Source: CADAWZ01 sp045114665 (GTDB lineage Bacteria > Vulcanimicrobiota > CADAWZ01). Taken from it: a stretch of 64,000 bases of DNA. The stretch lies in NCBI GenBank assembly GCA_045114665.1, contig JBGUKW010000318.1:4474-68473 (forward strand), read 5' to 3'. A program made the translations under genes and the position numbers. The notes beneath the pieces are model-generated. The model was not told where the DNA came from and ran no database searches. It saw only the letters and a list, made by a program, of their open reading frames with translations. Below are positions 18,469-25,827 of this stretch, one piece after another (the first letter of the stretch is position 1; every line of letters begins with the position of its first letter).

Positions 18469-20160
18469 CTATTTATCATAATCATCTGCAATAGAACTTA
18501 ATAGAGTCTCTGTTTCAACCATATGTTCACCAAGTAAGCAAGCTATTTCTTGAACAATAGAAATATTTTTTGAAATAACTTCATTTGCTCTTCGTGCTAT
18601 TTTTTCTCTATTCATCTGTGTTTTAGTTACATCTGTTATTATAGCACCAGCAACTTTACCAGGTTCAAGTACAAAAGCTATAATATCATATATTTTATCA
18701 TCTAAACAATAATGCTCTTTGTGAATTTCATGACCAAGTTTAAAAACTTCCTTAAATATCTCAACAATATCTACAATACGGTCTAAAGAAGCTCCTGCAA
18801 TTCCATCTGCTTCAAAAATATCAGCCATATCACCTGTAAAAGCTCTAATAAAAGATGTATTTGCTTCCAATATTCTCAAAAAAGAATCAACAATAACAAC
18901 AGATGAAGGCATACATCTTATCATTATCGAAGCCTTTTGCATTGCCAATTTTCTCATATATGATACACACATAGAAGGCTCTGCAATACCTGCAATAAGT
19001 GCTAACGCAAGTTCCCTACAAGTGTTATATCCACATCCACCACAATTTAATTCATCTTCTGGATTAGACTTTCCTAATTTCTTCAAAGCCTCATTTATTT
19101 CTTCTAATGAATACTCTTTTAAATCTTCTTTTTTAGGTGCATAATCCATATGGACTACACTTAAAGGCTCTTTTGGAATAGAATCTCTCAACTTTGTACG
19201 AGTCAAAATATCTGAAATAAGCATTATCTCTGATTTTTCTGTGCTTATACAAGGACCACCTATGCAACCACCTTCACATGCAAGAACTTCTGCAAATGTA
19301 ACTTTAGTGCAATCATTTGGCTTAAATCCATCAAGTGCCTTTTTAAAAGACTTTAAAGAGGCAAATTCTGTCAATATACAATTTTTAACACCTATCTGTT
19401 TTAATGTACGATTCATTCCACCATCAATAGGATAGAAATTTCCCTCATTTGCATTATGTGGCAAAAATTTTATCTCTTCTAAATTTATTTCTTTATGTAT
19501 ATTAATAAAAGATTTCTCAAACATTAATTTTAATTCTTCAAAAGTTAAGGAAACATCTATTAAATTTTTATTGGTATCTGATTCATTTTTCTTTCCTATG
19601 CATGGACCAATGAAAATAACAGAAATATCTTCGCCATACATTTCTTTTAACATTTTAGCATGTGTCAATGCAGGAGAAGCTATTGGAACTATATTTTTAA
19701 CAAATTCAGGGCGGTATTTTCTTATATATTCTACAACTACTGGACAAGCACTCGATATAAAAAATCCATTTTCAGCTTTGTTCAATATTTCAGCTGTTTT
19801 AATAGATACTTCTTGAGCTCCTAAAGCCGTTTCACTAACTCCAGTAAAACCAAGTTTTTTAAGAGATGAAATAATTTCAGTTTCTGTACAATCAAAAGCT
19901 CCTCTCCAACTTGGTGCCAATGAAGCATAAACTTTTTTACTGGATTCCAAAAGTTCTGTCGCTATTCCGACATCTGATCTTACTCTTTTGGCATTACAAG
20001 GACATACAATAACACAATTACCACAAGAAATACATTTATCTTGCATAACAAAAGCATGACCTTTTTCAACTTTTATGGCTTTTACTGGACATTCTCTAAT
20101 ACATTTATAACAATCTTGACACTCATTTGTCAATGTATATACAGGTTGAGAAATAGGCAT
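18469..20160 (-). CDS. Sensory [FeFe] hydrogenase-like protein with PAS domain (group C/HydS-like)
   Basis: A 563-residue protein. Domains in order: two [4Fe-4S] ferredoxin motifs (14-24 and 43-54), an H-cluster domain with SSACPVVV (136-143), IGPCIGKKNE (184-193) and EVLACEGGCIGG (291-302), a further four-cysteine cluster (CGGCGYNTC at 373-381 with Cys398), and a PAS domain (about 412-510). The SACP form of the first motif and the PAS tail are typical of sensory group C enzymes rather than catalytic group A. It likely senses H2 or redox state and signals to the SpoIIE phosphatase encoded 9 bases downstream. It follows a [2Fe-2S] protein gene by 15 bases. Confidence 0.87.
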   Translation of the reverse strand: MPISQPVYTLTNECQDCYKCIRECPVKAIKVEKGHAFVMQDKCISCGNCVIVCPCNAKRVRSDVGIATELLESSKKVYASLAPSWRGAFDCTETEIISSLKKLGFTGVSETALGAQEVSIKTAEILNKAENGFFISSACPVVVEYIRKYRPEFVKNIVPIASPALTHAKMLKEMYGEDISVIFIGPCIGKKNESDTNKNLIDVSLTFEELKLMFEKSFINIHKEINLEEIKFLPHNANEGNFYPIDGGMNRTLKQIGVKNCILTEFASLKSFKKALDGFKPNDCTKVTFAEVLACEGGCIGGPCISTEKSEIMLISDILTRTKLRDSIPKEPLSVVHMDYAPKKEDLKEYSLEEINEALKKLGKSNPEDELNCGGCGYNTCRELALALIAGIAEPSMCVSYMRKLAMQKASIMIRCMPSSVVIVDSFLRILEANTSFIRAFTGDMADIFEADGIAGASLDRIVDIVEIFKEVFKLGHEIHKEHYCLDDKIYDIIAFVLEPGKVAGAIITDVTKTQMNREKIARRANEVISKNISIVQEIACLLGEHMVETETLLSSIADDYDK

Positions 20161-20175
20161 TTATTAGAACCTCTT

Positions 20176-20424
20176 TTAATTATTTTTTAAATGTTCAGAT
20201 ATTAATTGTTTTATTTTTTCAAAATCAATATTATCATGTTTTTTTTCATTTATAAAAACATGGGGACCATCAGAACATTGATTTGAACAACGAACTCCAG
20301 CAAGTTCTATTTTATCTTGCAAACCATTTTCTTCTATATATTTTTCAATAAGTTCAAGATTATCATTATTTCCTCTTGCAAAACAAGAACTCCCCATACA
20401 TATTGTCAAATTTATTTTATCCAT
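20176..20424 (-). CDS. Thioredoxin-fold [2Fe-2S] ferredoxin, first gene of hydrogenase operon
   Basis: An 82-residue relative of the 17000-17266 product, with cysteines in CMGSSC (9-14) and in VRCSNQC (46, 50). It is probably an electron carrier or cluster module for the adjoining sensory hydrogenase. It is the promoter-proximal gene of a six-gene minus-strand run ending in adhE. The two small ferredoxins are distinct in sequence, each preceding one hydrogenase: a paired arrangement that suggests dedicated partners. Confidence 0.82.
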   Translation of the reverse strand: MDKINLTICMGSSCFARGNNDNLELIEKYIEENGLQDKIELAGVRCSNQCSDGPHVFINEKKHDNIDFEKIKQLISEHLKNN

Positions 20425-20489
20425 AATAAAATCTTTCTTTTACTTAAAATTTTTTATATAAAATGTGATTTTTTTCTCAATTTCTTTAC

Positions 20490-20517
20490 ATTATAACATA
20501 TAAATTTATAAAGTCAA
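20490..20517 (-). promoter_or_regulatory. Promoter of hydrogenase-adhE operon
   Basis: On the minus strand TTGACT (20512-20517) and TATAAT (20490-20495) are 16 bases apart, about 66 bases before the ATG of the first ferredoxin gene. This is a good vegetative sigma-factor match. Confidence 0.7.
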
Positions 20518-20521
20518 TATT

Positions 20522-20573
20522 TTTCAAAAAAAATAAACTCTCTATTTAAATAGAGAGTTTATTTTTTTTGAAA
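20522..20573. terminator. Bidirectional 52-base perfect palindrome terminator
   Basis: A perfect palindrome centred between 20547 and 20548, with core AAACTCTCTATTT/AAATAGAGAGTTT and 8-base A and T runs. It directly follows the lepB stop (20574, minus) and separates lepB from the hydrogenase operon promoter. Confidence 0.88.
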
Positions 20574-21179
20574 TTATAAAACTTTACATCTATTGAATGG
20601 GAAAATTATTATAACAGCTTTGCCTACTAAATTCTTTCTGGGTAGAAATCCCCAAACATGACTGTCTGCACTGTTATTTCTATTATCTCCCATCACAAAA
20701 TAAGAATCTTTCGGAACAGTTTGTCTATCCATATCATAAAGTATAGGTTCTAAAATATATGGTTCATCTTGAGCCACGTCATTTACGAATAGAACTCCAC
20801 TTTTTATTTCAACAGTATCGCCTCCGACTGCTACAATCCTTTTTATAAAATCTTTGCCTTCTGCCTGTGCTTCCGCTGGTGGGTGAAAAACCACAATATC
20901 ATGGCGTGCTGGATTATAAAAAGAATAAACAAATTTATTTACTATTATAAAATCATTTATTTTTAAAGTCGGAACCATTGAAGAAGATGGAATATAGAAA
21001 GTCCTAATTACAAAAGTTATAATTATTAAAGCTGTAACTCCAGCAAGAATAACTGAATCAATATTTTCTATTATAGATTTCTTTTTTTCTTCTTCTATCT
21101 TTAGATGTTTGTTAAAACGAAAAACAAGACTAACTATTCCCAAGATAATTACCGCTATAACTAAATATATTGGATTCAT
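20574..21179 (-). CDS. lepB: Signal peptidase I
   Basis: A 201-residue membrane serine protease that removes signal peptides from secreted proteins. It has an N-terminal membrane helix (about 3-20), a second hydrophobic segment (44-64), then the family boxes: SSSMVPTL with the catalytic serine, FIKRIVAVGGD with the catalytic lysine and MGDNRNNSADSH. Two membrane segments before the catalytic domain give a Gram-negative-like layout. It is the last gene after rplS (17-base gap) and ends in the palindromic terminator. Confidence 0.95.
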   Translation of the reverse strand: MNPIYLVIAVIILGIVSLVFRFNKHLKIEEEKKKSIIENIDSVILAGVTALIIITFVIRTFYIPSSSMVPTLKINDFIIVNKFVYSFYNPARHDIVVFHPPAEAQAEGKDFIKRIVAVGGDTVEIKSGVLFVNDVAQDEPYILEPILYDMDRQTVPKDSYFVMGDNRNNSADSHVWGFLPRKNLVGKAVIIIFPFNRCKVL

Positions 21180-21196
21180 GGTTTATCGATCTTATT

Positions 21197-21547
21197 TTAT
21201 TTTGTTACTTTTCTCTCTTTTACACGAGCATTTTTACCAACTTTATCTCTGAGGTAATAGAGTTTGGCTTTTCTTACATCACCATATCTTGTTACTGTAA
21301 GAGAATGGAGCATTGGAGAATGATATAAAAATGTTTTTTCTACGCCAACGCCATGAGAGATTTTTCTGAGAACAAAAGATTCTCTTAAACCTGTATTTTG
21401 TCTTGCAATACAGATTCCCTCAAATGCTTGATATCTCTCTTTTCCACCTTCTACAACTTTGAGTTGTACTTTTACTGTATCTCCAGGTCTAAAATCCTGA
21501 AATTGATTTTTCATTTGTTCTTTTGCAAGTTCATCTATAATAGTCAT
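21197..21547 (-). CDS. rplS: 50S ribosomal protein L19
   Basis: A 116-residue L19 with the typical start (DELAKEQMK), the FRPGDTVKVQLKVVEG block and the FQVYHSPML-like region LYHSPMLHSLTVTRYG. It sits at the intersubunit bridge of the large subunit. It follows trmD by 113 bases and completes the conserved rpsP-khpA-ylqD-rimM-trmD-rplS order. Confidence 0.97.
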   Translation of the reverse strand: MTIIDELAKEQMKNQFQDFRPGDTVKVQLKVVEGGKERYQAFEGICIARQNTGLRESFVLRKISHGVGVEKTFLYHSPMLHSLTVTRYGDVRKAKLYYLRDKVGKNARVKERKVTK

Positions 21548-21660
21548 TGTTTTTCTCCCTTGATGTGTTTCTTTTTTTTATTTGCTGTTTACGAAAATTT
21601 TATGGCAATTTTTATTTTTTCTATTTTTGAAAATTAATACCGTTTTCTTCTCTTTATTTT

Positions 21661-22344
21661 TTATTCTTTTTTATATTTTATGAGAAGTTCAGGGCGTTTT
21701 TTCAAAGTATTTGTCGTTTTTTGAAGTTCTCGCCATTGTTTTATTTTCTCATGATTTCCTGAAAGGAGGACTTCAGGAACTTTTAGTCCCATAAATTCAA
21801 CAGGTCTTGTATATTGAGGATAATCCAATCTGTTGTCGGTAAATGATTCCTCTAAGGCTGATTGAGAATCTATGACTTTTGGAATAAGTCTTATCGTTGA
21901 ATCTGCAATAACCATTGCTGGGATTTCTCCACCAGTTAATATATAATCTCCTATGGAAATCTCTCCATCACATGCCAGCTCAATAAAACGCTCATCCACT
22001 CCTTCATAATGTGCACATACAAGAATCATTCCCTCTAATTTGGAAAATTCTCTACACATTTCTTGTGTCAAAACTTTTCCTTGGGGAGATGTCAAATATA
22101 CAGGAGCATTGGGATTTTGCTTTTTTATTGATTCAACAGCTTTATACAATATTGGAGCAGTCATGACCATTCCAGAACCTCCACCATAAGGAGAATCGTC
22201 AACACTTTTATGTCTATCTGTAGCAAATTCTCTTAAATTATGTATGTGAAGTTCTACTAATTTAGCTTTAACAGCTCTGTCAATAATACTGTATGAAAGA
22301 GGTGCAAACATCTCTGGAAACACAGTCAATATGTCAATTCTCAA
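21661..22344 (-). CDS. trmD: tRNA (guanine37-N1)-methyltransferase
   Basis: A 227-residue SPOUT enzyme that methylates G37 of tRNAs with S-adenosylmethionine, preventing frameshifting. Motifs include LTVFPEMF (5-12), DDSPYGGGSGMVM, the knotted SAM site CAHYEGVDERFIE and IGDYILTGGEIPAMV, and LDYPQYTRP. Length is standard. Its start overlaps the end of rimM by 11 bases, so translation is probably coupled. Confidence 0.97.
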   Translation of the reverse strand: MRIDILTVFPEMFAPLSYSIIDRAVKAKLVELHIHNLREFATDRHKSVDDSPYGGGSGMVMTAPILYKAVESIKKQNPNAPVYLTSPQGKVLTQEMCREFSKLEGMILVCAHYEGVDERFIELACDGEISIGDYILTGGEIPAMVIADSTIRLIPKVIDSQSALEESFTDNRLDYPQYTRPVEFMGLKVPEVLLSGNHEKIKQWRELQKTTNTLKKRPELLIKYKKE

Positions 22345-22846
22345 AATTTAATTTCTCCGTGTCTATATGCATTATTTTTTTTGACACGTCTATGTCTTTT
22401 ATAAATATTTTTAAAGCAGGAACAAGTAATTCACCATTTGCAGTTTCAACTGAATAAATGTCATTTGCAGGATTTTCAAGAACTTCTTTAAGAATCCCAA
22501 TTTTGTTATCATTTAAATCAAATACTTCCATTCCCTCTAAATCGAAAATGTAATATTGGTCTTTTTCCAACTCTTTTGGTTCTTCTGTATAAAAAGCATA
22601 TCCTTTTAAAAGTTCTGCTTCATTTCTGTCATTTATTTCTTTAAATTTTAGGATCAATTTTCCATTGTGAGAACGATTTCTTTCTATAGTTAGATGTTTT
22701 TCACCAACTACACCTTCTTTTGCTCCTACAAGTTTATTGCCTTCATCAAATCTTTCAGGAAAATCTGTCAATACTTTGACAAAAACTTCTCCTTTTATTC
22801 CACGAGCACTAGTAACTGCTCCTATTTGAATCCTTTTTCCTGCCAT
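22334..22846 (-). CDS. rimM: 16S rRNA processing protein RimM
   Basis: A 170-residue ribosome maturation factor that assembles the 30S head with S19. It opens with IGAVTSARGIKGEVFVKVLTD (the RimM GxxxxxHGxxGE-type start, with a Ser-Ala in place of His) and has the PRC-barrel-like second half (YYIFDLEGMEVFD; LLVPALKIFIKDID). It is 7 bases downstream of ylqD and overlaps trmD. Confidence 0.94.
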   Translation of the reverse strand: MAGKRIQIGAVTSARGIKGEVFVKVLTDFPERFDEGNKLVGAKEGVVGEKHLTIERNRSHNGKLILKFKEINDRNEAELLKGYAFYTEEPKELEKDQYYIFDLEGMEVFDLNDNKIGILKEVLENPANDIYSVETANGELLVPALKIFIKDIDVSKKIMHIDTEKLNFEN

Positions 22847-22853
22847 AAAATTT

Positions 22854-23261
22854 TTATAAGCCTCTCAGTTCCATTACCTTCCAGTCTTTGACAACAATTT
22901 CAGCACCATGTAATATTTTCTGAATATCATCGCCTTCTTTTACATCTACTGGACCTTCAAGAATTCTGAAAACTATTTCTTGACCTTCTGGGACATTTTT
23001 AAAAGCATTCATTTTTACTTCCATATCTTTTTTGATTTCTGCAAGTCTTACTTTTTCGAATTCAAGTTGTTTTTTTATGTTGGTAAGATCTTCTACAGAA
23101 GCACCACTTTTTTTAGTTTTTTCATACATGCTTTCTGCTTGGGCAAACATTTCTTCATTCTTTTTTAATGAATCTGAAGTTTCATCGAGAATTTGTTTGC
23201 GAAAATCTTCAGTCATTATAACTTTTATAGCAACGGGTCTCTTTACTTGTATAGAACTCAT
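22854..23261 (-). CDS. ylqD: YlqD-family protein
   Basis: A 135-residue protein of unknown function. A long charged helix (about 20-90, coiled-coil-like) is followed by a small beta region (PEGQEIVFRILEGPVDVKEGDD, IVVKDWKVMEL). Both its shape and its position between khpA and rimM match YlqD of Bacillus relatives. The cluster suggests a link with ribosome biogenesis, but no activity is established from the sequence. Confidence 0.75.
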   Translation of the reverse strand: MSSIQVKRPVAIKVIMTEDFRKQILDETSDSLKKNEEMFAQAESMYEKTKKSGASVEDLTNIKKQLEFEKVRLAEIKKDMEVKMNAFKNVPEGQEIVFRILEGPVDVKEGDDIQKILHGAEIVVKDWKVMELRGL

Positions 23262-23276
23262 AATTTCCTCCTGATT

Positions 23277-23504
23277 TTATATGATTTCAACAACGACTCT
23301 TTTGCCTTCTTTGACGGCAGCCGCTCTAATGACTGTTCTTATTGCTTGTGCAATTCGTCCTTGTTTGCCTATAATCTTTCCCATATCTTCGGGAGATACT
23401 CTGAGTTCAAGAACAACAGTTTTTTCGGCTTCTAATAGCTTTACTTGTACTTCATCTGGATTGTCAACGAGAGATTTTGCAAGGTATTCCAAAAGCTCCT
23501 TCAT
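23277..23504 (-). CDS. khpA: KH-domain RNA-binding protein KhpA
   Basis: A 75-residue single KH-domain protein. [15 protein letters not shown] is the GxxG RNA-binding loop and its helix. I place the start at ATG 23502-23504 because GGAGGC lies 6 bases upstream and the protein then begins [16 protein letters not shown] as in relatives; a longer frame to 23561 has no ribosome site. KhpA pairs with KhpB in other bacteria to bind RNA and influence cell division. It follows rpsP by 116 bases. Confidence 0.93.
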   Translation of the reverse strand: MKELLEYLAKSLVDNPDEVQVKLLEAEKTVVLELRVSPEDMGKIIGKQGRIAQAIRTVIRAAAVKEGKRVVVEII

Positions 23505-23620
23505 AATTTTGCCTCCAATTATTTTTTTATGCTGTCCCAATGTGTAATATGACTCTTCCAAAACTAAGTAATGGAATTTTGCGAATATTCGCTAAGGGTT
23601 TGTCAATATCCCTTTAAGAA

Positions 23621-23941
23621 TTAGTTTTCTTTTTTGTCTTTCTTTTTGCTTGCTGTTTTGACAGTAGGTGTTTCAGGTTTGAAGATACCGAGTTTGACAA
23701 GTATACGTCTTACTGAATCTGTTGGTTGAGCACCTTTTGAAAGCCATTCGTTAAGTCTGTCTTGTTTTACAAACATTTTATTTTCAATGTCTTTACCTTC
23801 GGCATCTCTTTTGTTTCTCGGATTGTAGGTTCCGATATTTTCAATTATTTTGCCGTTTCTTGGACATCTTGCATCTGCTACGACGATACGATAGCTTGGT
23901 TGTTTCTTCTTTCCCATTCTTGTTAATCTAATTTTAACCAT
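23621..23941 (-). CDS. rpsP: 30S ribosomal protein S16
   Basis: A 106-residue S16 with the standard start [29 protein letters not shown] and the [10 protein letters not shown] motif. The C-terminal 20 residues are lysine-rich and longer than in E. coli. It is 44 bases downstream of ffh. Confidence 0.97.
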   Translation of the reverse strand: MVKIRLTRMGKKKQPSYRIVVADARCPRNGKIIENIGTYNPRNKRDAEGKDIENKMFVKQDRLNEWLSKGAQPTDSVRRILVKLGIFKPETPTVKTASKKKDKKEN

Positions 23942-23985
23942 TATTTTTCTCCTTATAAAATACTATTGGTTTTATTTTTTGTTAT

Positions 23986-25317
23986 TTAGAAAGGAAGCCT
24001 AAAAGGCAAACCCATTTTACTCATTTTTTCCATATCAGCAAATTGTTTAAACATTTTTTTACTTGCTGTATATTGTTTTACTAATTTATTTACATCTGAA
24101 ACTTCTGTTCCAGAACCACTTGCGATCCTCTTTTTTCTACTTGCATTTAATATAGAAGGATTTAATCTTTCCTCCATAGTCATGGAACGAATTATTGCCT
24201 CAACTTGATTTACCTGTTTATCCCCGATAGGTATATCTTTTGTGATTTGTGCAAATCCTGGAATCATTTCAAGAAGACTTTTTATCGGTCCCATTTTCTT
24301 GATTCTTTGAAGTTGATCTAAAAAATCTTGTAGGGAAAATTCTTTATTTCTAAATTTCTTCTCAAGTTCAAGAGCTTCTGCTTCTGAAAATTCTCTTTCT
24401 GCACGGTCGATAAGAGTTAAAATATCGCCCATTCCGAGAATTCTTGAAGCAATTCTGTCTGGATGGAAAGGTTCAAGAGCATCAAGCTTTTCACCCATTC
24501 CAACAAATTTAATCGGTTTTCCTGTAACTTCTTTTATTGAAAGAGCAGCTCCGCCTCTTTCATCACCATCTAACTTTGTTAGTATTACACCTGTTATGTC
24601 AAGTCTTTCATTAAATACTTGTGCAATATTTACGGCATCTTGTCCTGTCATTGCATCTACTGTCAAAAGTATCTCATGTGGCTGTATCTCATTTTTGATT
24701 TCTTCGAGTTCAGCCATGAGTGTCTCATCTATCTGCATTCTTCCTGCAGTATCTATTATAACTACATCACAACCAGATGATAAGGCATGGGAAATTGCAC
24801 CTTTACATATCTGAACAGGTTTTTGTTTATCCCCGAGAGTAAATGTGGGTACATTTAAGCCATTTGCCAATACTTCAAGTTGTTTTATAGCTGCAGGTCT
24901 ATAAACATCAGCAGCAACAAGTAGAGGAGAATGCCCATTGTTTTTTAAATATTTTGCAAGTTTTCCTGAAGATGTCGTTTTTCCTGCTCCATTCAATCCG
25001 ACCATAACTATTACTGTAGGAGGAGTAGGTGATAAAATAAGTTCTGAATTTTCATTGCCCATCAACTCAAGAAGTTCATCTTTGACAAACTTTATTACAA
25101 GCTGACCTGGCGAAAGACTTTCCCAAATTTCAGAACCAACAGCCTTTTCTTTAACTTTTGAAATAAAAGTTCTGACAACTTTTAAATTGACATCTGCCTC
25201 TAATAGGGCAATTCTAACTTCCCTTAATGCTGTATCAACATCTTGCTGAGTTAATTTACCTTTGCCACGAAGTTTTTTGAATATTGAACTTAATTTTTCT
25301 TGTAGTGATTCAAACAT
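23986..25317 (-). CDS. ffh: Signal recognition particle GTPase Ffh
   Basis: A 443-residue SRP54 protein that binds signal sequences on ribosomes and delivers them to FtsY. It has the N domain, the GTPase P-loop GLNGAGKTTSSGKLA, DTAGRMQID, TKLDGDERGGAAL and the methionine-rich M domain with SGSGTEVSDVNKLVKQY, which binds SRP RNA. It is the first gene of the operon through lepB. Its leader is about 310 bases long and contains an IS605-type relic. Confidence 0.97.
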   Translation of the reverse strand: MFESLQEKLSSIFKKLRGKGKLTQQDVDTALREVRIALLEADVNLKVVRTFISKVKEKAVGSEIWESLSPGQLVIKFVKDELLELMGNENSELILSPTPPTVIVMVGLNGAGKTTSSGKLAKYLKNNGHSPLLVAADVYRPAAIKQLEVLANGLNVPTFTLGDKQKPVQICKGAISHALSSGCDVVIIDTAGRMQIDETLMAELEEIKNEIQPHEILLTVDAMTGQDAVNIAQVFNERLDITGVILTKLDGDERGGAALSIKEVTGKPIKFVGMGEKLDALEPFHPDRIASRILGMGDILTLIDRAEREFSEAEALELEKKFRNKEFSLQDFLDQLQRIKKMGPIKSLLEMIPGFAQITKDIPIGDKQVNQVEAIIRSMTMEERLNPSILNASRKKRIASGSGTEVSDVNKLVKQYTASKKMFKQFADMEKMSKMGLPFRLPF

Positions 25318-25380
25318 TTAACTGAGTTTATTAATCCAAAAGTTTTTAATTCGAATTATTAATAAGCGAATTTGTATTTA

Positions 25381-25600
25381 GTCTGACTACTCCTACAGAC
25401 AAACCTGTAGGGTTCTGACTGCCAAGTTTAGCTTGTAATCATACATCATTTTCAGACTTAGATATACAAGTGTAAATCTGTTTGAGTCAGGACTTTTATT
25501 ACCAAGCAATCCAACGACCACATTAGCGGTAAATTTCTGCTTTTTAGCAAGGAAGGATAGTCAAGCTCCCTGATATTTTGTTGTTAAGCTAGTTTTAATT
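25381..25600 (-). mobile_element. IS200/IS605-type right-end relic with omega-RNA-like sequence
   Basis: On the minus strand the end reads GGCAGTCAGAACCC, then a hairpin CTACAGG/CCTGTAG-type stem (arms 25392-25398 and 25405-25411), then GGAGTAGTCAG. This pattern, GAACCC-hairpin-GGGAG...GTCA, is that of IS200/IS605 right ends. Upstream on the minus strand (25420-25600) is non-coding sequence with a further hairpin (GATATACA/TGTAAATC at about 25470-25487), where TnpB guide RNA scaffolds normally lie. No tnpB coding remnant is visible. It sits inside the presumed ffh leader. An unrelated structured RNA is the alternative. Confidence 0.55.
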
Positions 25601-25639
25601 TCGCTGTTTAATACTTTAATTTTATTAGACTTAATCCAT

Positions 25640-25668
25640 ATTATATATTTAATTTATGTAATTGTCAA
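25640..25668 (-). promoter_or_regulatory. Consensus promoter upstream of ffh operon / RNA relic
   Basis: The minus strand carries TTGACA (25663-25668) and TATAAT (25640-25645) separated by exactly 17 bases, a perfect match to the vegetative promoter consensus. It would transcribe the IS605-type relic and then ffh. Confidence 0.85.
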
Positions 25669-25766
25669 GTAAAAGAAAAGCAACTTTCATCTTACAGGCA
25701 AGTCTGCGGTTTTTCTGCCACAAACCTATAACATATATCTTCAACTTAATCAAGATATAAACATAA

Positions 25767-25799
25767 GAAATCCTTCACCAAATTTTGATGAAGGATTTC
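25767..25799 (-). terminator. Terminator after EF-hand gene
   Basis: GAAATCCTTCA (25767-25777) pairs perfectly with TGAAGGATTTC (25789-25799), 28 bases after the stop of the EF-hand gene on the minus strand. The following T-run is short. Confidence 0.65.
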
Positions 25800-25827
25800 C
25801 ATTATCTATTCATTTTTAATATCTAAC

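Noticed and set aside
25381..25630. SRP RNA, 6S RNA or tmRNA beside ffh
   Set aside because: I found no SRP tetraloop with GGAAG/AGCA in the right setting, no tmRNA tRNA-like end and no convincing 6S fold. The right-end motif fits an IS605-type relic better.
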